From positions 1 through 33,890 of the forward strand of contig NZ_FZTC01000018.1 in NCBI RefSeq assembly GCF_900200035.1: a DNA stretch of 33,890 bases, given 5' to 3'. The notes beneath the pieces were generated by a model that saw only the letters and a program-made list of their open reading frames with translations, did not search any database and was not told the origin of the DNA. Made by a program: the position numbers and the translations under genes. Positions 25,308 through 33,707 of this stretch are shown piece by piece (within the stretch, counting starts at the first letter, position 1; each line of letters starts with the position of its first letter). The DNA comes from Klebsiella grimontii. Its GTDB lineage: Bacteria; Pseudomonadota; Gammaproteobacteria; Enterobacterales; Enterobacteriaceae.

Positions 25308-26459
25308 ATGAGTAATGTATTTTATATGCCGCCTGTAACCCTAATGGGACTGAATGCTATTCGTCTTTTAGGGGATGAACTTGTTTCAAGGGAGTTAAAA
25401 AAGGCGCTGATCGTCACTGACCGTGTTTTGGTTGACACCGGACTGGTTAACAAACTGACAGATGAGCTTGAGGTGCATAAAATTAGTTATGCAATATTTG
25501 ATGGTGTTCAACCTAATCCAACAGAGAAAAATATTGATGACGGTTTAGCCTTGCTTGCAAAAAGTAATGCTGATTTTGTCATTTCCTTTGGTGGGGGGTC
25601 TTCTCACGATACAGCTAAAGGTATTGCATTGGTGGCCACTAATGGTGGGCATATTCGGGATTACTCGAAAGGTGTGCATCTGTCCAAAAAACCACAATTA
25701 CCATTAGTTACTGTAAATACGACAGCGGGTACGGCATCGGAAATGACCGTATTTGCAATCGTCACTAACCAGGAAGATGAAACTAAATACCCGGTAGTGG
25801 ATAAGCACTTTACGCCTATCATTGCGGTTAACGATTCTGAACTTATGGTCGCAATGCCTGCGTTCCTTACGGCAACTACAGGTATGGATGCCTTAACTCA
25901 TGCAATTGAAGCGTATGTATCAACAGCAGCTACGCCTGTTACTGATGCTTGTGCTATCAAAGCAATTGAAATTATTGTTAATAATCTTAAAGACGTTGTA
26001 GATGATGGCCAAAACCGCAAAGCACGTGATGCAATGCAATATGGTGAATATCTGGCTGGAATGGCATTTTCAAACGCGTCTCTTGGTTATGTCCATTCAA
26101 TGGCTCACCAGTTAGGTGGCGTTTATAATCTGTCTCACGGTTTGTGTAATGCGATCCTGCTGGGTGAAGTATCCCGATTTAATGCGAAAAAGGTTCCCGA
26201 TCGTTTTGTTGAAATCGCCCGGGCAATGGGGATTGATGTCTCAACAATGACTCAGGAGCAGGCCATTAATTCTGCTATCGAAGCAATTGAGATGTTGTCG
26301 CAAAAAGTCGGTACGAATCAACGCCTGGCTGATCTTGGTGTAACGGAGGATAAACTTGCATTTATGGCACAAAATGCACTAAATGATGCTTGTTCTTTAA
26401 CCAATCCTCGTCAGGCAAGCCTTTCGGAGATTATTGAGCTCTACAAAGCTCGTATGTAA
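25308..26459 (+). CDS. Fe-dependent alcohol dehydrogenase (methanol/1,3-propanediol dehydrogenase type)
   Basis: 383 residues, ATG with AAAGGATA. Group III iron-dependent alcohol dehydrogenase: NAD-binding GGGSSHDTAKGIAL (about 96-109), TTAGTASEMT, and metal ligands Asp194 and His198 in GMDALTHAIEAY, His263 in YVHSMAHQ, His277 in SHGLCNAI, at almost the same numbers as E. coli FucO. Overall it most resembles NAD-dependent Mdh of Bacillus and DhaT of Klebsiella as I recall them. These enzymes interconvert primary alcohols and aldehydes, and Mdh reduces formaldehyde to methanol readily. Beside two FrmR genes, formaldehyde reduction is an attractive role; lactaldehyde or another aldehyde is possible. 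Its base composition looks lower in GC than frmA, suggesting a separate origin. Confidence 0.9.
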   Translation: MSNVFYMPPVTLMGLNAIRLLGDELVSRELKKALIVTDRVLVDTGLVNKLTDELEVHKISYAIFDGVQPNPTEKNIDDGLALLAKSNADFVISFGGGSSHDTAKGIALVATNGGHIRDYSKGVHLSKKPQLPLVTVNTTAGTASEMTVFAIVTNQEDETKYPVVDKHFTPIIAVNDSELMVAMPAFLTATTGMDALTHAIEAYVSTAATPVTDACAIKAIEIIVNNLKDVVDDGQNRKARDAMQYGEYLAGMAFSNASLGYVHSMAHQLGGVYNLSHGLCNAILLGEVSRFNAKKVPDRFVEIARAMGIDVSTMTQEQAINSAIEAIEMLSQKVGTNQRLADLGVTEDKLAFMAQNALNDACSLTNPRQASLSEIIELYKARM

Positions 26460-26585
26460 GCATTCTCCTTTTTACACCGTTATCTGAATTATATCTGAAG
26501 GAAAGTTGTACAAGTTCATGGTCAGAAATTTAAATCACTTCTGACCAGAGAAATTGGCCATAAACATGTCTTTTTGATACTAAGA

Positions 26586-26614
26586 AAATCGGGTTACCTC
26601 TGGTAACCCGATTT
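26586..26614. terminator. Bidirectional terminator between Fe-ADH and cyd genes
   Basis: A perfect 13-bp stem (26586-26598 with 26602-26614, loop TCT) with A/T-rich ends, between convergent transcription units. On the minus strand it is followed by TTTTCTT. Confidence 0.88.
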
Positions 26615-26619
26615 AAACG

Positions 26620-26766
26620 TTAGTGCGTTTTCATCCCAGCGGCTGTCATTAGCAATTTGAATATTGTAGCAACGACCCCCAACGCCATTACACTGACAGC
26701 CCAGATAATCACCAGCCACATCAATTTTTTCCAGAATGGACGAGGTGTTTCATCAACGGTTTTCAT
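26620..26766 (-). CDS. Small bd-oxidase subunit (DUF2474/CydX-like)
   Basis: A 48-residue single-pass membrane protein: MKTVDETPRPFWKKLMW, then a hydrophobic helix (about residues 14-40), and a short tail ending AAGMKTH. Small DUF2474 proteins of this build are encoded right behind cyanide-insensitive-type bd oxidase genes; they play the role of CydX, stabilising the haem-bearing complex. It starts with ATG and follows cydB by 25 bp in the same direction, with GGAGAAAC before it. A bidirectional terminator follows, closing the operon. Confidence 0.85.
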   Translation of the reverse strand: MKTVDETPRPFWKKLMWLVIIWAVSVMALGVVATIFKLLMTAAGMKTH

Positions 26767-26791
26767 TTAAGTTTCTCCATTGACCTCACCA

Positions 26792-27802
26792 TTAGTGATA
26801 ACCGTCGCCAGTTTTTACCTTCCCCCGGAATACATAGTAACTCCAGCAGGTGTACATCAGGATTACAGGGATAATCAACAAGCCACCTATTAGCATAAAG
26901 CCCTGACTCTGAGGAGGTGACGCTGCCTGCCAGATGGTTACAGAAGGCGGTATGATATATGGCCAGATACTGATCCCAAGACCACTGAAACCAAGGAAGA
27001 TTAATCCTAACGTCAGCATAAAGGGACCAAAGCTGGATCGACGGCTATAAACACTGCGAACGATACCCCAGCAACAAACAAGGACCAGCAATGGTACAGG
27101 CAGGAAAAAGATGACATTTGGCATACTGAACCAGCGACTGGCAATCTCAGGATGAGTCAATGGGGTCCAGACACTGATAATTGCAATAACTGCCAGTAAA
27201 CCAAGGGTTAACGGAGTTGCAAGCTCTGACATCCTGCGATGAAGCGAGTCTTCTGTTTTCATAATCAGCCAGGTGCAACCCAGCAGGGCATAGGCCAGAA
27301 CCAGTCCCAATCCGCAGAACAGAGGGAACGGGGCAAGCCAAACCAATGCAGAACCGCTAAATGTACGTCCGGACACACTCAATCCATTTAATAAGGTTCC
27401 GACTGCAACACCCTGACTGAAAGTGGCCAGTACAGAGCCGACGATAAATGCTTTGTCCCAGATAGGTCGATGTTCCGGAATTGCTTTAAAACGAAACTCG
27501 AAGGCCACACCACGAAAGATAAGCCCAAGTAACATTGCGGTAAGCGGAATACTAAGAGCATCAATGATAACCGCGTAAGCCAGAGGAAACGCGCCGTACA
27601 ATGCCGCTCCCCCCAGTACCATCCAGGTTTCGTTGCCATCCCATACAGGCGCAACGGTATTCATCATTGTATCGCGATCGACATCGTGCTTATGAAACGG
27701 GAACAAAATACCGATTCCCAGATCAAATCCATCCATCACTATATACATCAACGTAGCGAAGACGATGATGACAAACCAGATAATTGACAGATCAATACCC
27801 AT
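26792..27802 (-). CDS. cydB: Cytochrome bd-type quinol oxidase subunit II (CioB/CydB)
   Basis: 336 residues with about eight to nine membrane helices, the length of cyanide-insensitive-type CydB (E. coli CydB is 379). Conserved start: VMDGFDLGIGILFPF, then NTVAPVWDGNETWMVLGGAALYGAFPLAYA, with the Asp/Glu of the proton path (WDGNETW). It ends in a two-strand cytosolic tail, YYVFRGKV. The start ATG shares one base with the cydA stop (TAATG), so translation is coupled; GGGAGAG serves as ribosome site. With CydA it forms the quinol oxidase that reduces O2 to water without pumping. Confidence 0.95.
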   Translation of the reverse strand: MGIDLSIIWFVIIVFATLMYIVMDGFDLGIGILFPFHKHDVDRDTMMNTVAPVWDGNETWMVLGGAALYGAFPLAYAVIIDALSIPLTAMLLGLIFRGVAFEFRFKAIPEHRPIWDKAFIVGSVLATFSQGVAVGTLLNGLSVSGRTFSGSALVWLAPFPLFCGLGLVLAYALLGCTWLIMKTEDSLHRRMSELATPLTLGLLAVIAIISVWTPLTHPEIASRWFSMPNVIFFLPVPLLVLVCCWGIVRSVYSRRSSFGPFMLTLGLIFLGFSGLGISIWPYIIPPSVTIWQAASPPQSQGFMLIGGLLIIPVILMYTCWSYYVFRGKVKTGDGYH

Positions 27803-29211
27803 TATTTGTCTCTCCCACGTGTTGCCAAACCCTCATTTACCGCTGACAGAGGACGGGCAGGTGTTCCATCCGTTACTTCCTGATGCTCCTCAGCATGTAC
27901 AGGCCCTTTTTTGATCAGACGTACGAGATATATATAACCGACGCCAAAGACTGAGGTGTAAACAAGCAGAAACGCCAGTAAGCTGATTGACATATGTAAA
28001 TCGCCATGTGCAGAAACAGCATCTTTCGTTCGCTGTACGCCATAAACGACCCATGGTTGACGACCTATTTCAGTTGTGAACCAACCGGCCAGTAACGCAA
28101 TCAGTCCCGAAGGCCCCATGAAGAGAGAAAAATAGAGGAACGGTTTAGATGTATAGAGACGTTTCCGCCAGCGAAGCCATACGCTGACCACCCCGAGAAG
28201 AATCATCAGCATCCCTAAGCCAGCCATTACGCGGAAAGACCAGAATATGATAGTGGAGTTAGGACGATCTTCTTTAGGGAAACTCTTCAGGGCAGGCACC
28301 TGCTTATCAAGGCTGTGTGTAAGGATAATACTGCCAAGATAAGGGACCTCTATTTTGTACTTCGTCTCTTCTGCATTCATATCTGGCAGGCCAAACAGAA
28401 CCAGAGGGGTTGCTTCACCAGGTTTATTTTCCCAGTGTCCTTCAATCGCAGCGATTTTTGCCGGCTGGTGCTCAAGAGTATTCAGACCATGCGCATCACC
28501 GATAACGGCCTGGATCGGGGAAACGATTAATGCCATCCACAATGCCATAGAGAACATTTTGCGAATCGCGGGAGTATCATTGCCTTTTAGCAGATGCCAT
28601 GCTGCTGATGCTCCGACAAAAAAAGCGCTTGCAAGGAAAGCCGCAGTGGACATATGTAACAGGCGGAACGGGAAGGAAGGGTTAAAGATAATTTTCAGCC
28701 AGTCTACAGGGATAACAACACCATTCTCGATGGCATAACCCTGTGGAGTCTGCATCCAGCTATTGGATGACAGGATCCAGAACGTGGAAAACAGTGTCCC
28801 CAGCGCCACCATACAGGTAGCAAAGAAGTGCAGACCGGGGCCAACACGATTCCAGCCAAACAGCATGACACCAAGGAAACCCGCTTCAAGGAAGAACGCA
28901 GTCAGAACTTCGTAGGTCAGCAATGGACCGGTGATACTCCCTGCAAACTGTGAGAAGCCACTCCAGTTGGTACCAAACTGATAAGCCATAACCAGACCGG
29001 AAACAACACCCATACCAAAGTTTACTGCAAAAATTTTTGACCAGAAGTGATAGAGCTCCTTGTAAGTGTCATTTCGTGTCTTTAACCATAACCCTTCGAG
29101 CACGGCCAGGAAACTGGCCAGACCAATGGTTATTGCTGGGAAAATAATGTGGAAGGAAACAGTAAATGCAAACTGTATCCTGGCCAAATGGAAGGCATCT
29201 AATCCGAACAT
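27802..29211 (-). CDS. cydA: Cytochrome bd-type quinol oxidase subunit I (CioA/CydA)
   Basis: 469 residues, ATG with AAGGTGA. The subunit carries the haems: His21 in TVSFHIIFP (haem ligand), the His of RLLHMSTAAFL (haem b558), and the Met in FWSFRVMAGLG (b558). The quinol loop is short and the GRQPWVVYG motif follows (about 390). The short Q-loop and small CydB place it in the CioAB group, which tolerates cyanide and other respiratory poisons. First gene of cydA-cydB-small subunit, convergent to the Fe-ADH gene. Plausible role here: an extra oxidase for quinol from NDH-2 when the main oxidases are impaired by electrophile stress. Confidence 0.96.
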   Translation of the reverse strand: MFGLDAFHLARIQFAFTVSFHIIFPAITIGLASFLAVLEGLWLKTRNDTYKELYHFWSKIFAVNFGMGVVSGLVMAYQFGTNWSGFSQFAGSITGPLLTYEVLTAFFLEAGFLGVMLFGWNRVGPGLHFFATCMVALGTLFSTFWILSSNSWMQTPQGYAIENGVVIPVDWLKIIFNPSFPFRLLHMSTAAFLASAFFVGASAAWHLLKGNDTPAIRKMFSMALWMALIVSPIQAVIGDAHGLNTLEHQPAKIAAIEGHWENKPGEATPLVLFGLPDMNAEETKYKIEVPYLGSIILTHSLDKQVPALKSFPKEDRPNSTIIFWSFRVMAGLGMLMILLGVVSVWLRWRKRLYTSKPFLYFSLFMGPSGLIALLAGWFTTEIGRQPWVVYGVQRTKDAVSAHGDLHMSISLLAFLLVYTSVFGVGYIYLVRLIKKGPVHAEEHQEVTDGTPARPLSAVNEGLATRGRDK

Positions 29212-30188
29212 AGTTCACCTTAACCCCGATAATACACTGATAATTAATTATTTCTTATCAAATCAGAGCCTTGATGAGAAATTTCGACTATTGAAAACAA
29301 TCATTTTTTTGTATGAGATAAAAACTCACTTGCAAGTACATTGTTAAGCACATGATTAAATGTGTCCAATAAGTTGCAATAATGTAGTGATAGATGAGGT
29401 CGATTACAAAAATGCAGGATTTTCGTTATTGTGTCAGTAAGCACGATCATTCCTGATACTGCACGATACAAATAGTGTTGAGAGTAATTCTTAATAGTGG
29501 GGATTTATTTGTAACTTACTGAAAAATTTAGGTGATTAGATGTTTCTGTAATATGCATACCGTCCGGTTTTGACCACTGATACACGAAGAAATCAATATG
29601 CTCGTGCATTCTACCAGGTATATTCTGGTGTCCTAGCTAAGGATATTAAATCTCATTTTTTAAACAACAAATTATTTCATATACATATGGATTAGATTTT
29701 TGCTCTGGTATCAGAAGTAGATGTCACAAACAAAGGAATAAATAATCGACAAGGAACTGACTACCGTCGACAGACCGCGGGAGGTGTTCAGGATCAGCTG
29801 CATTGATGAGTTCCGGACCCTACAGGCAAATGACCCCATTCTGGTTATGCCGAAGTATCCGGACCCTTGAGGCGTTTTTCTGGCGAGACAATTATTTTAA
29901 CAGTCAGAGACCAGAGGCACTCCTCAGCTATCAGTTCAGTCCGGAGCAGGTCCAGCGCTCTCACGGAACCGGACGTGAAGAGGAGTGGAACGACAGTTCC
30001 ACAGGCGTTGAAGGTGAGAGTGGCATTGAGGGTCATTATTCAACATCCGGGAATTCAGCCTGCTGCGTTGTCAGACGTACAGGCCATTCTCTCAGGCATC
30101 GCTATAAGTAACTGTCTGAATCCTGTATCCTCGAAGCTGCACTGTAAGCAATTAATTCCCATCGTGGCAAATGCACAAAGGATGATAC
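29212..30188. other. Long intergenic region upstream of cydA
   Basis: About 980 bp. The first half is AT-rich and should contain the cydA promoter. A frame at about 29747-29872 (+), reading IDKELTTVDRPREVFRISCIDEF in part and ending at KYPDP and TGA, has protein-like composition but no clear start; it may be a gene remnant, and beyond it two overlapping frames of ~100 codons (29803-30111, 29867-30214) have no ribosome site. No IS end repeats were recognised. Confidence 0.4.
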
Positions 30189-30569
30189 ATGCAAACGCTA
30201 AAGAGCAGACTTGAAACGGTAGTACATTGTTTTGAAAATGATTTTCGCGGATTTAAAATCAGAAACAGTAAGACCGATGCCATGAAATGGCTAATGCGAT
30301 TCAATTTGCCGTACTCTGTCCGAGAACATGAACCCGGTAAATATCTGCTTCTTAATCGCGAATATAAACCTCTGGGATTTATGGCGCAGGCCGGTGGCCA
30401 CGGCGCGGAATACGCTGTTTACGGTGATCATCTTCTTGCAGGTGCTCCGGGATTACTCGATAGCGATATTTATTTTTATAACGACGGTTCAACCCCGTGG
30501 GAAAGCGCTAAAAACTGGACTGCATACCAGAAGGCAGTCCTCCAGTTCCTTGAAAAACTTCCAGGCTGA
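30189..30569 (+). CDS. Hypothetical protein
   Basis: 126 residues, ATG with AAAGGAT upstream and a strong terminator behind, so it looks like a free-standing gene. It is soluble with no signal peptide: an N-terminal helix (LKSRLETVVHCFENDF), a small beta domain (YLLLNREYKPLGFMAQAGGHGAEYAVYG...), then Trp-rich STPWESAKNWTAYQKAVLQFLEKL. I do not recognise the family; similar short orphan proteins are common on enterobacterial plasmids. No function is assigned. Confidence 0.75.
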   Translation: MQTLKSRLETVVHCFENDFRGFKIRNSKTDAMKWLMRFNLPYSVREHEPGKYLLLNREYKPLGFMAQAGGHGAEYAVYGDHLLAGAPGLLDSDIYFYNDGSTPWESAKNWTAYQKAVLQFLEKLPG

Positions 30570-30593
30570 GTGAATTGCCCGGATAATCTAATC

Positions 30594-30616
30594 AGGCCGC
30601 TTCAGCGGCCTTTTTT
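30594..30616 (+). terminator. Rho-independent terminator
   Basis: AGGCCGCT-TC-AGCGGCCT followed by six T (30611-30616, sharing a base with the stem). GC-rich stem plus U-run, 24 bp after the preceding stop codon. Confidence 0.9.
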
Positions 30617-30907
30617 ACGTCTGCTGTTCTGGTAACTCAGGTGATTCTGCGTTCTGGAGAGGTATCCAGTCTTCCGACTCAATGAATTTCGGATCTCAGG
30701 AGAAGAGAAGAAGGATTTTTGCAGAAGCACAAAAAAATTCTGGATAGTTGTCATTAGGGGAATATTGCATGAAAAGCAAAATTCAAGGCTGACAAAGCCA
30801 GTAATAGCAACAAAGAGGAAAGAGAAACTTTTTTCAGGTTTTTTTACAGTCCGGCCTTAAAGGCCGCATCGGATTTTCTAAATACAGTTTTACATAAGGA
30901 AAATCGT
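30617..30907. other. Leader region of the small membrane protein gene
   Basis: About 290 bp without a gene, purine-rich in the middle, with a CGGCCTTAAAGGCCG palindrome at about 30852-30866 close after a T-run. Possibly a terminator/attenuator-like structure in the leader; otherwise nothing recognised. Confidence 0.4.
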
Positions 30908-31111
30908 ATGACTGTATTTCTAATCCTCACCGCCATCGCATATGGCATCTTCAAAGCCGGCTGCTTCATCCTATTAGTGGTCAAGGGGTATCAGGGCTGG
31001 ACATTGTTCTGGAAAAACTATGACCGTCTCCCTCATATCATCCGTTCCCGCTGCCGATATCAGAGACGATTCATTTTCAGACGCATCTGGAAGCGAATCT
31101 TCAGCCACTGA
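30908..31111 (+). CDS. Small membrane protein
   Basis: 67 residues, ATG with AAGGA nine bases upstream. One hydrophobic helix (residues 3-27, FLILTAIAYGIFKAGCFILLVVKGY) followed by a very basic tail (RSRCRYQRRFIFRRIWKRIFSH), a layout that predicts an N-out, C-in single-pass protein. No family recognised. Its 3' end overlaps the convergent HTH gene by 11 bp. It could be a membrane-active small peptide, but nothing proves this. Confidence 0.6.
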   Translation: MTVFLILTAIAYGIFKAGCFILLVVKGYQGWTLFWKNYDRLPHIIRSRCRYQRRFIFRRIWKRIFSH

Positions 31112-31391
31112 TAATGTTATCGAGCGGCATCCCCAGCCCAGCCAGCCAGCACAGGCAGCACCAAGTGGTGTACACCATACTGGTCTCTCCTGATTTCCAC
31201 TTACGGATGGTGCGTTCGTCCACATCCAGTCGGTTAGCCAGCTGGCTGTCAGTCAGGGGGATAAATCTCCGGACCAGCAGGATTTCGGTGACAGTAGGCT
31301 TCTGCCAGTCTTCTCCGCTGACCAGCGTATAGCCATTAAATTTTTTCAGCTCAATAAGTCCGGTGATCTGTCGTGCTATTTCGTCTTTCAT
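31101..31391 (-). CDS. Small helix-turn-helix DNA-binding protein
   Basis: 96 residues. The central and C-terminal part (PLTDSQLANRLDVDERTIRKWKSGETSMVYTTWCCLCWLAGL, about 45-87) is a Cro/XRE-like helix-turn-helix. The start overlaps the stop of the 345-residue gene by four bases (ATGA), so the two are translationally coupled. A likely regulator of its own operon: three 17-bp palindromes lie in the operon's promoter region at 32571, 32608 and 32645. The specific regulator family is not identified. Confidence 0.82.
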   Translation of the reverse strand: MKDEIARQITGLIELKKFNGYTLVSGEDWQKPTVTEILLVRRFIPLTDSQLANRLDVDERTIRKWKSGETSMVYTTWCCLCWLAGLGMPLDNIISG

Positions 31392-32425
31392 TGAGTTGCG
31401 AGCCCGGATGCTGAGGGAACCAGGAGGGACCGGACATCCACGGTAGCGTCACTCGTGTCGTTGTTATCAGCACCCTGCGTCAGCTCATCGATATACTTCC
31501 TAATCTGTCCTGTCTGGTGAAGGTAATAACACAGCTTAAAAGCGAATTGTGCTCTGTCTTCGGATAACCCACACCTTGAGAAAGCTCTATTCCGAAGATC
31601 TTCAGGCGTTTCAGATGTGTACCTCTTTTGGTAGATGCTCATCACCTCTGCATGAAGCTCGGCAAACTTCATTTCGTTATTCAGCTTCAAATCATTCTTA
31701 TAAATCAACCGGGCAGCGTTCAGGTCATTTTTTTCAAGCAAAATCCAGCCATAAAGGGTCTCGCTTGCATGTAACCCGTCCAGAACGATCCGGCCAAGTT
31801 GATTTGCATAGATGTACTCGTTAAGCAACGTTCTGAGCCGCTCTTCCAGAAAACCGAGTTTAGTACGTAGCTGTTTCTGGACATTGTCAATCTTGTTATG
31901 GATCGCCAGATTCAGCGTGAGCATATAGAAAAACAGATTGATATGAGCCTCGGTGACGGCATTAAAGCTGCGTTCAGACGCTCGATCATGACTACCTCCA
32001 ACGCACATTTCTGCCGTAAGACGGGTTCCCTGATGTTCCAGCACCGCATAAAGATCTATACCACGTCGTTTCACCTCACCAAGTACATCCACGGAAGGCG
32101 TTTCGAAACACGCATCATACTGGTCTATAAACTGCTGATAGGCTATGCCGGCATTTTCAAATCGCTCATCCCTGATGGCGTCCAGTATCTGTGATACCTG
32201 CTGACGGACTTCCCGCTGAAAGGCCTCCACATCTACATCGTTGTAGACAAGCGTATTCGACTGCATCGCTATCAGGCAGGCCGGGAGCGTTTCAGGCACC
32301 CGCTCGTTAGAAATGATTTTCCCGGTGATAGTGTCCCTGATTAGCTGACGCGGCTGTTCCTTAACAGCCTCTCCGGCCGCAACCTTTTTCTCAATGTCAG
32401 ACCGCTTGCGCAGTTGCTGGCTCAT
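31388..32425 (-). CDS. Hypothetical protein, operon partner of the HTH protein
   Basis: 345 residues, ATG start. Soluble and mostly helical, with a charged N-terminus (RKRSDIEKKVAAGEAVKEQPRQLIRD), an ordered middle (VDVEAFQREVRQQVSQILDAIRDERFENAGIAYQQFIDQYDACF...), a long amphipathic stretch (NLAIHNKIDNVQKQLRTKLGFLEERLRTLLNEY) and a low-complexity tail. I recognise no family. It is first in a two-gene operon whose second gene is the HTH regulator. Such a pair could be a plasmid maintenance or control module, but no toxin or partition motif is visible. Confidence 0.72.
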   Translation of the reverse strand: MSQQLRKRSDIEKKVAAGEAVKEQPRQLIRDTITGKIISNERVPETLPACLIAMQSNTLVYNDVDVEAFQREVRQQVSQILDAIRDERFENAGIAYQQFIDQYDACFETPSVDVLGEVKRRGIDLYAVLEHQGTRLTAEMCVGGSHDRASERSFNAVTEAHINLFFYMLTLNLAIHNKIDNVQKQLRTKLGFLEERLRTLLNEYIYANQLGRIVLDGLHASETLYGWILLEKNDLNAARLIYKNDLKLNNEMKFAELHAEVMSIYQKRYTSETPEDLRNRAFSRCGLSEDRAQFAFKLCYYLHQTGQIRKYIDELTQGADNNDTSDATVDVRSLLVPSASGLATQ

Positions 32426-32570
32426 TCCTCTTTCCCTCTGTGTGGGCTTGCTATATCACGTCATTAAAACTCAAAAGAATGTCAGCCGCAAAAGAACCGC
32501 CTAAGCATCTTTTCGGATCTGCGTGGCGGGAAAACGGTAAGAAATATGATAAATAAACAAAACGCATAAA

Positions 32571-32661
32571 ATCATACTGTGTGTGATATTTATCGTTATT
32601 CATAATAATCATATCTGATATGATATTCTACAGTTAATACATGAATCATATGAAGTATGAT
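32571..32661. promoter_or_regulatory. Three evenly spaced 17-bp palindromic operators
   Basis: Sites at 32571-32587, 32608-32624 and 32645-32661 share the design ATCATA-N5-TATGAT. The middle one is a perfect 8-1-8 palindrome (ATCATATC-T-GATATGAT); the outer ones have one or no arm mismatch. The start-to-start spacing is exactly 37 bp twice. They sit in the AT-rich divergent region between the HTH operon and the next one, so the HTH protein is the obvious candidate binder. Confidence 0.8.
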
Positions 32662-32700
32662 TTTTTACTAAACCGGACATTATCAGACGGAGCGTGCAGG

Positions 32701-32964
32701 ATGGATGAGAAAGAAGTGAATTTTTCACTCAGCTATGAGCAGCTGACCCGGATAGCGGAAGAACGTATCCGTGAATGCGAGCTGGACAGTCAGGGCGCTA
32801 AATACATCAGCGAATCGAGTATGGCCAGCACCCTTCTGCAATTCTGGTATGAACTGGCGATTACTGGTGCGCCAATGAAAAATTACGAACAAACCAAAGC
32901 GCTCATTGACGTCGATCATCAGCGTCTCAGAAAACTCATCTGGCCGGAGACGGATAAGCAATGA
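32701..32964 (+). CDS. Hypothetical small protein
   Basis: 87 residues from the ATG at 32701, preceded by GGAG at eight bases; an earlier ATG at 32641 lies at the third operator and has no ribosome site. Helical and acidic (FSLSYEQLTRIAEERIRECELDSQGAKYISESSMASTLL...). No family recognised. Its stop overlaps the next start by four bases (ATGA), so the two are coupled. The operators upstream suggest shared control with the divergent HTH operon. Confidence 0.7.
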   Translation: MDEKEVNFSLSYEQLTRIAEERIRECELDSQGAKYISESSMASTLLQFWYELAITGAPMKNYEQTKALIDVDHQRLRKLIWPETDKQ

Positions 32965-33527
32965 CACTGGCGCGACGCCCGTCACCGCTGCAGCGGCGGG
33001 TGCTGATTGTGCTGGCCGCCCTGGATTCGAAACGTCCGGGGCCGGTGGCCACGCGGGATATTGAACGGGTGCTGGAACAGGGCGGGGACGCCCCGGTGTA
33101 CGGGCCGAACCTGCGCGCCTCCTGCCGGCGCATGGAAGCAGCGGGCTGGCTGCGCACCCTGCGCGCGCCTAACCAGCAGCTGGCCGTGGAGCTGACCGGG
33201 GCCGGACGCGATGTGGCGGAACCGCTTTATCAGGCAGCGCGTGATGACGAAATATCCCGCCAGCGCCAGTTGAAGGTGCACAGTCTGCCCTTGCGCGAGT
33301 CGGCAACCGGTGAGGCGGTGGAGGTTTTTCTCGGTGACAGCCTTCACCGTATCTGTCAGGCAGCCTACGTGATCCGGCTCGACGGCTCCACCTGTCTGCA
33401 AGTAACGAATGCAGGTGGAATACGTCAGATAATGGAAGGCGATCCCCTCCAGGTGGCTGACTGGTATCAGACCTGTTATGACGCGGGTCTTCCGGTACAT
33501 ATTCAGATTAACGAAAGCCAGGATTAA
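32961..33527 (+). CDS. Winged-helix-like hypothetical protein
   Basis: 188 residues, ATG overlapping the previous stop. The N-terminal ~90 residues look like a winged helix: LQRRVLIVLAALDSK, then ATRDIERVLEQGG (helix 2), NLRASCRRMEAAGWLRTLRAP (recognition helix and turn), QQLAVELTGAGRDVAEPL (wing). The C-terminal ~95 residues (from about EVFLGDSLHRICQAAY) are a separate domain of unknown type. The first half of the gene is markedly GC-richer than the second and than neighbouring genes. A DNA-binding regulator is plausible; the name is unknown. Confidence 0.7.
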   Translation: MTLARRPSPLQRRVLIVLAALDSKRPGPVATRDIERVLEQGGDAPVYGPNLRASCRRMEAAGWLRTLRAPNQQLAVELTGAGRDVAEPLYQAARDDEISRQRQLKVHSLPLRESATGEAVEVFLGDSLHRICQAAYVIRLDGSTCLQVTNAGGIRQIMEGDPLQVADWYQTCYDAGLPVHIQINESQD

Positions 33528-33707
33528 CCTGGCAGAAACCGTATCAAAACTCACGCAGCATTCAGTGACTGACTCTACAGACTCAGGCCGGATGAACGTC
33601 TGCCTAGCGGGCGCTATTTTCGCAATAACCCCCCGTATGCCCGTGACTGATAATGGATGAGCTTCACATGATGCTGAAACCAATTAAACCGTGAAGGACC
33701 CTGAAGA

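Noticed and set aside
29803..30214. Two overlapping plus-strand frames of about 100 codons; one contains a stretch faintly like the RPH/ALGY region of IS3-type transposases
   Set aside because: No ribosome site, no DDE motif, no IS ends, and the resemblance is too weak; described only as an intergenic region.
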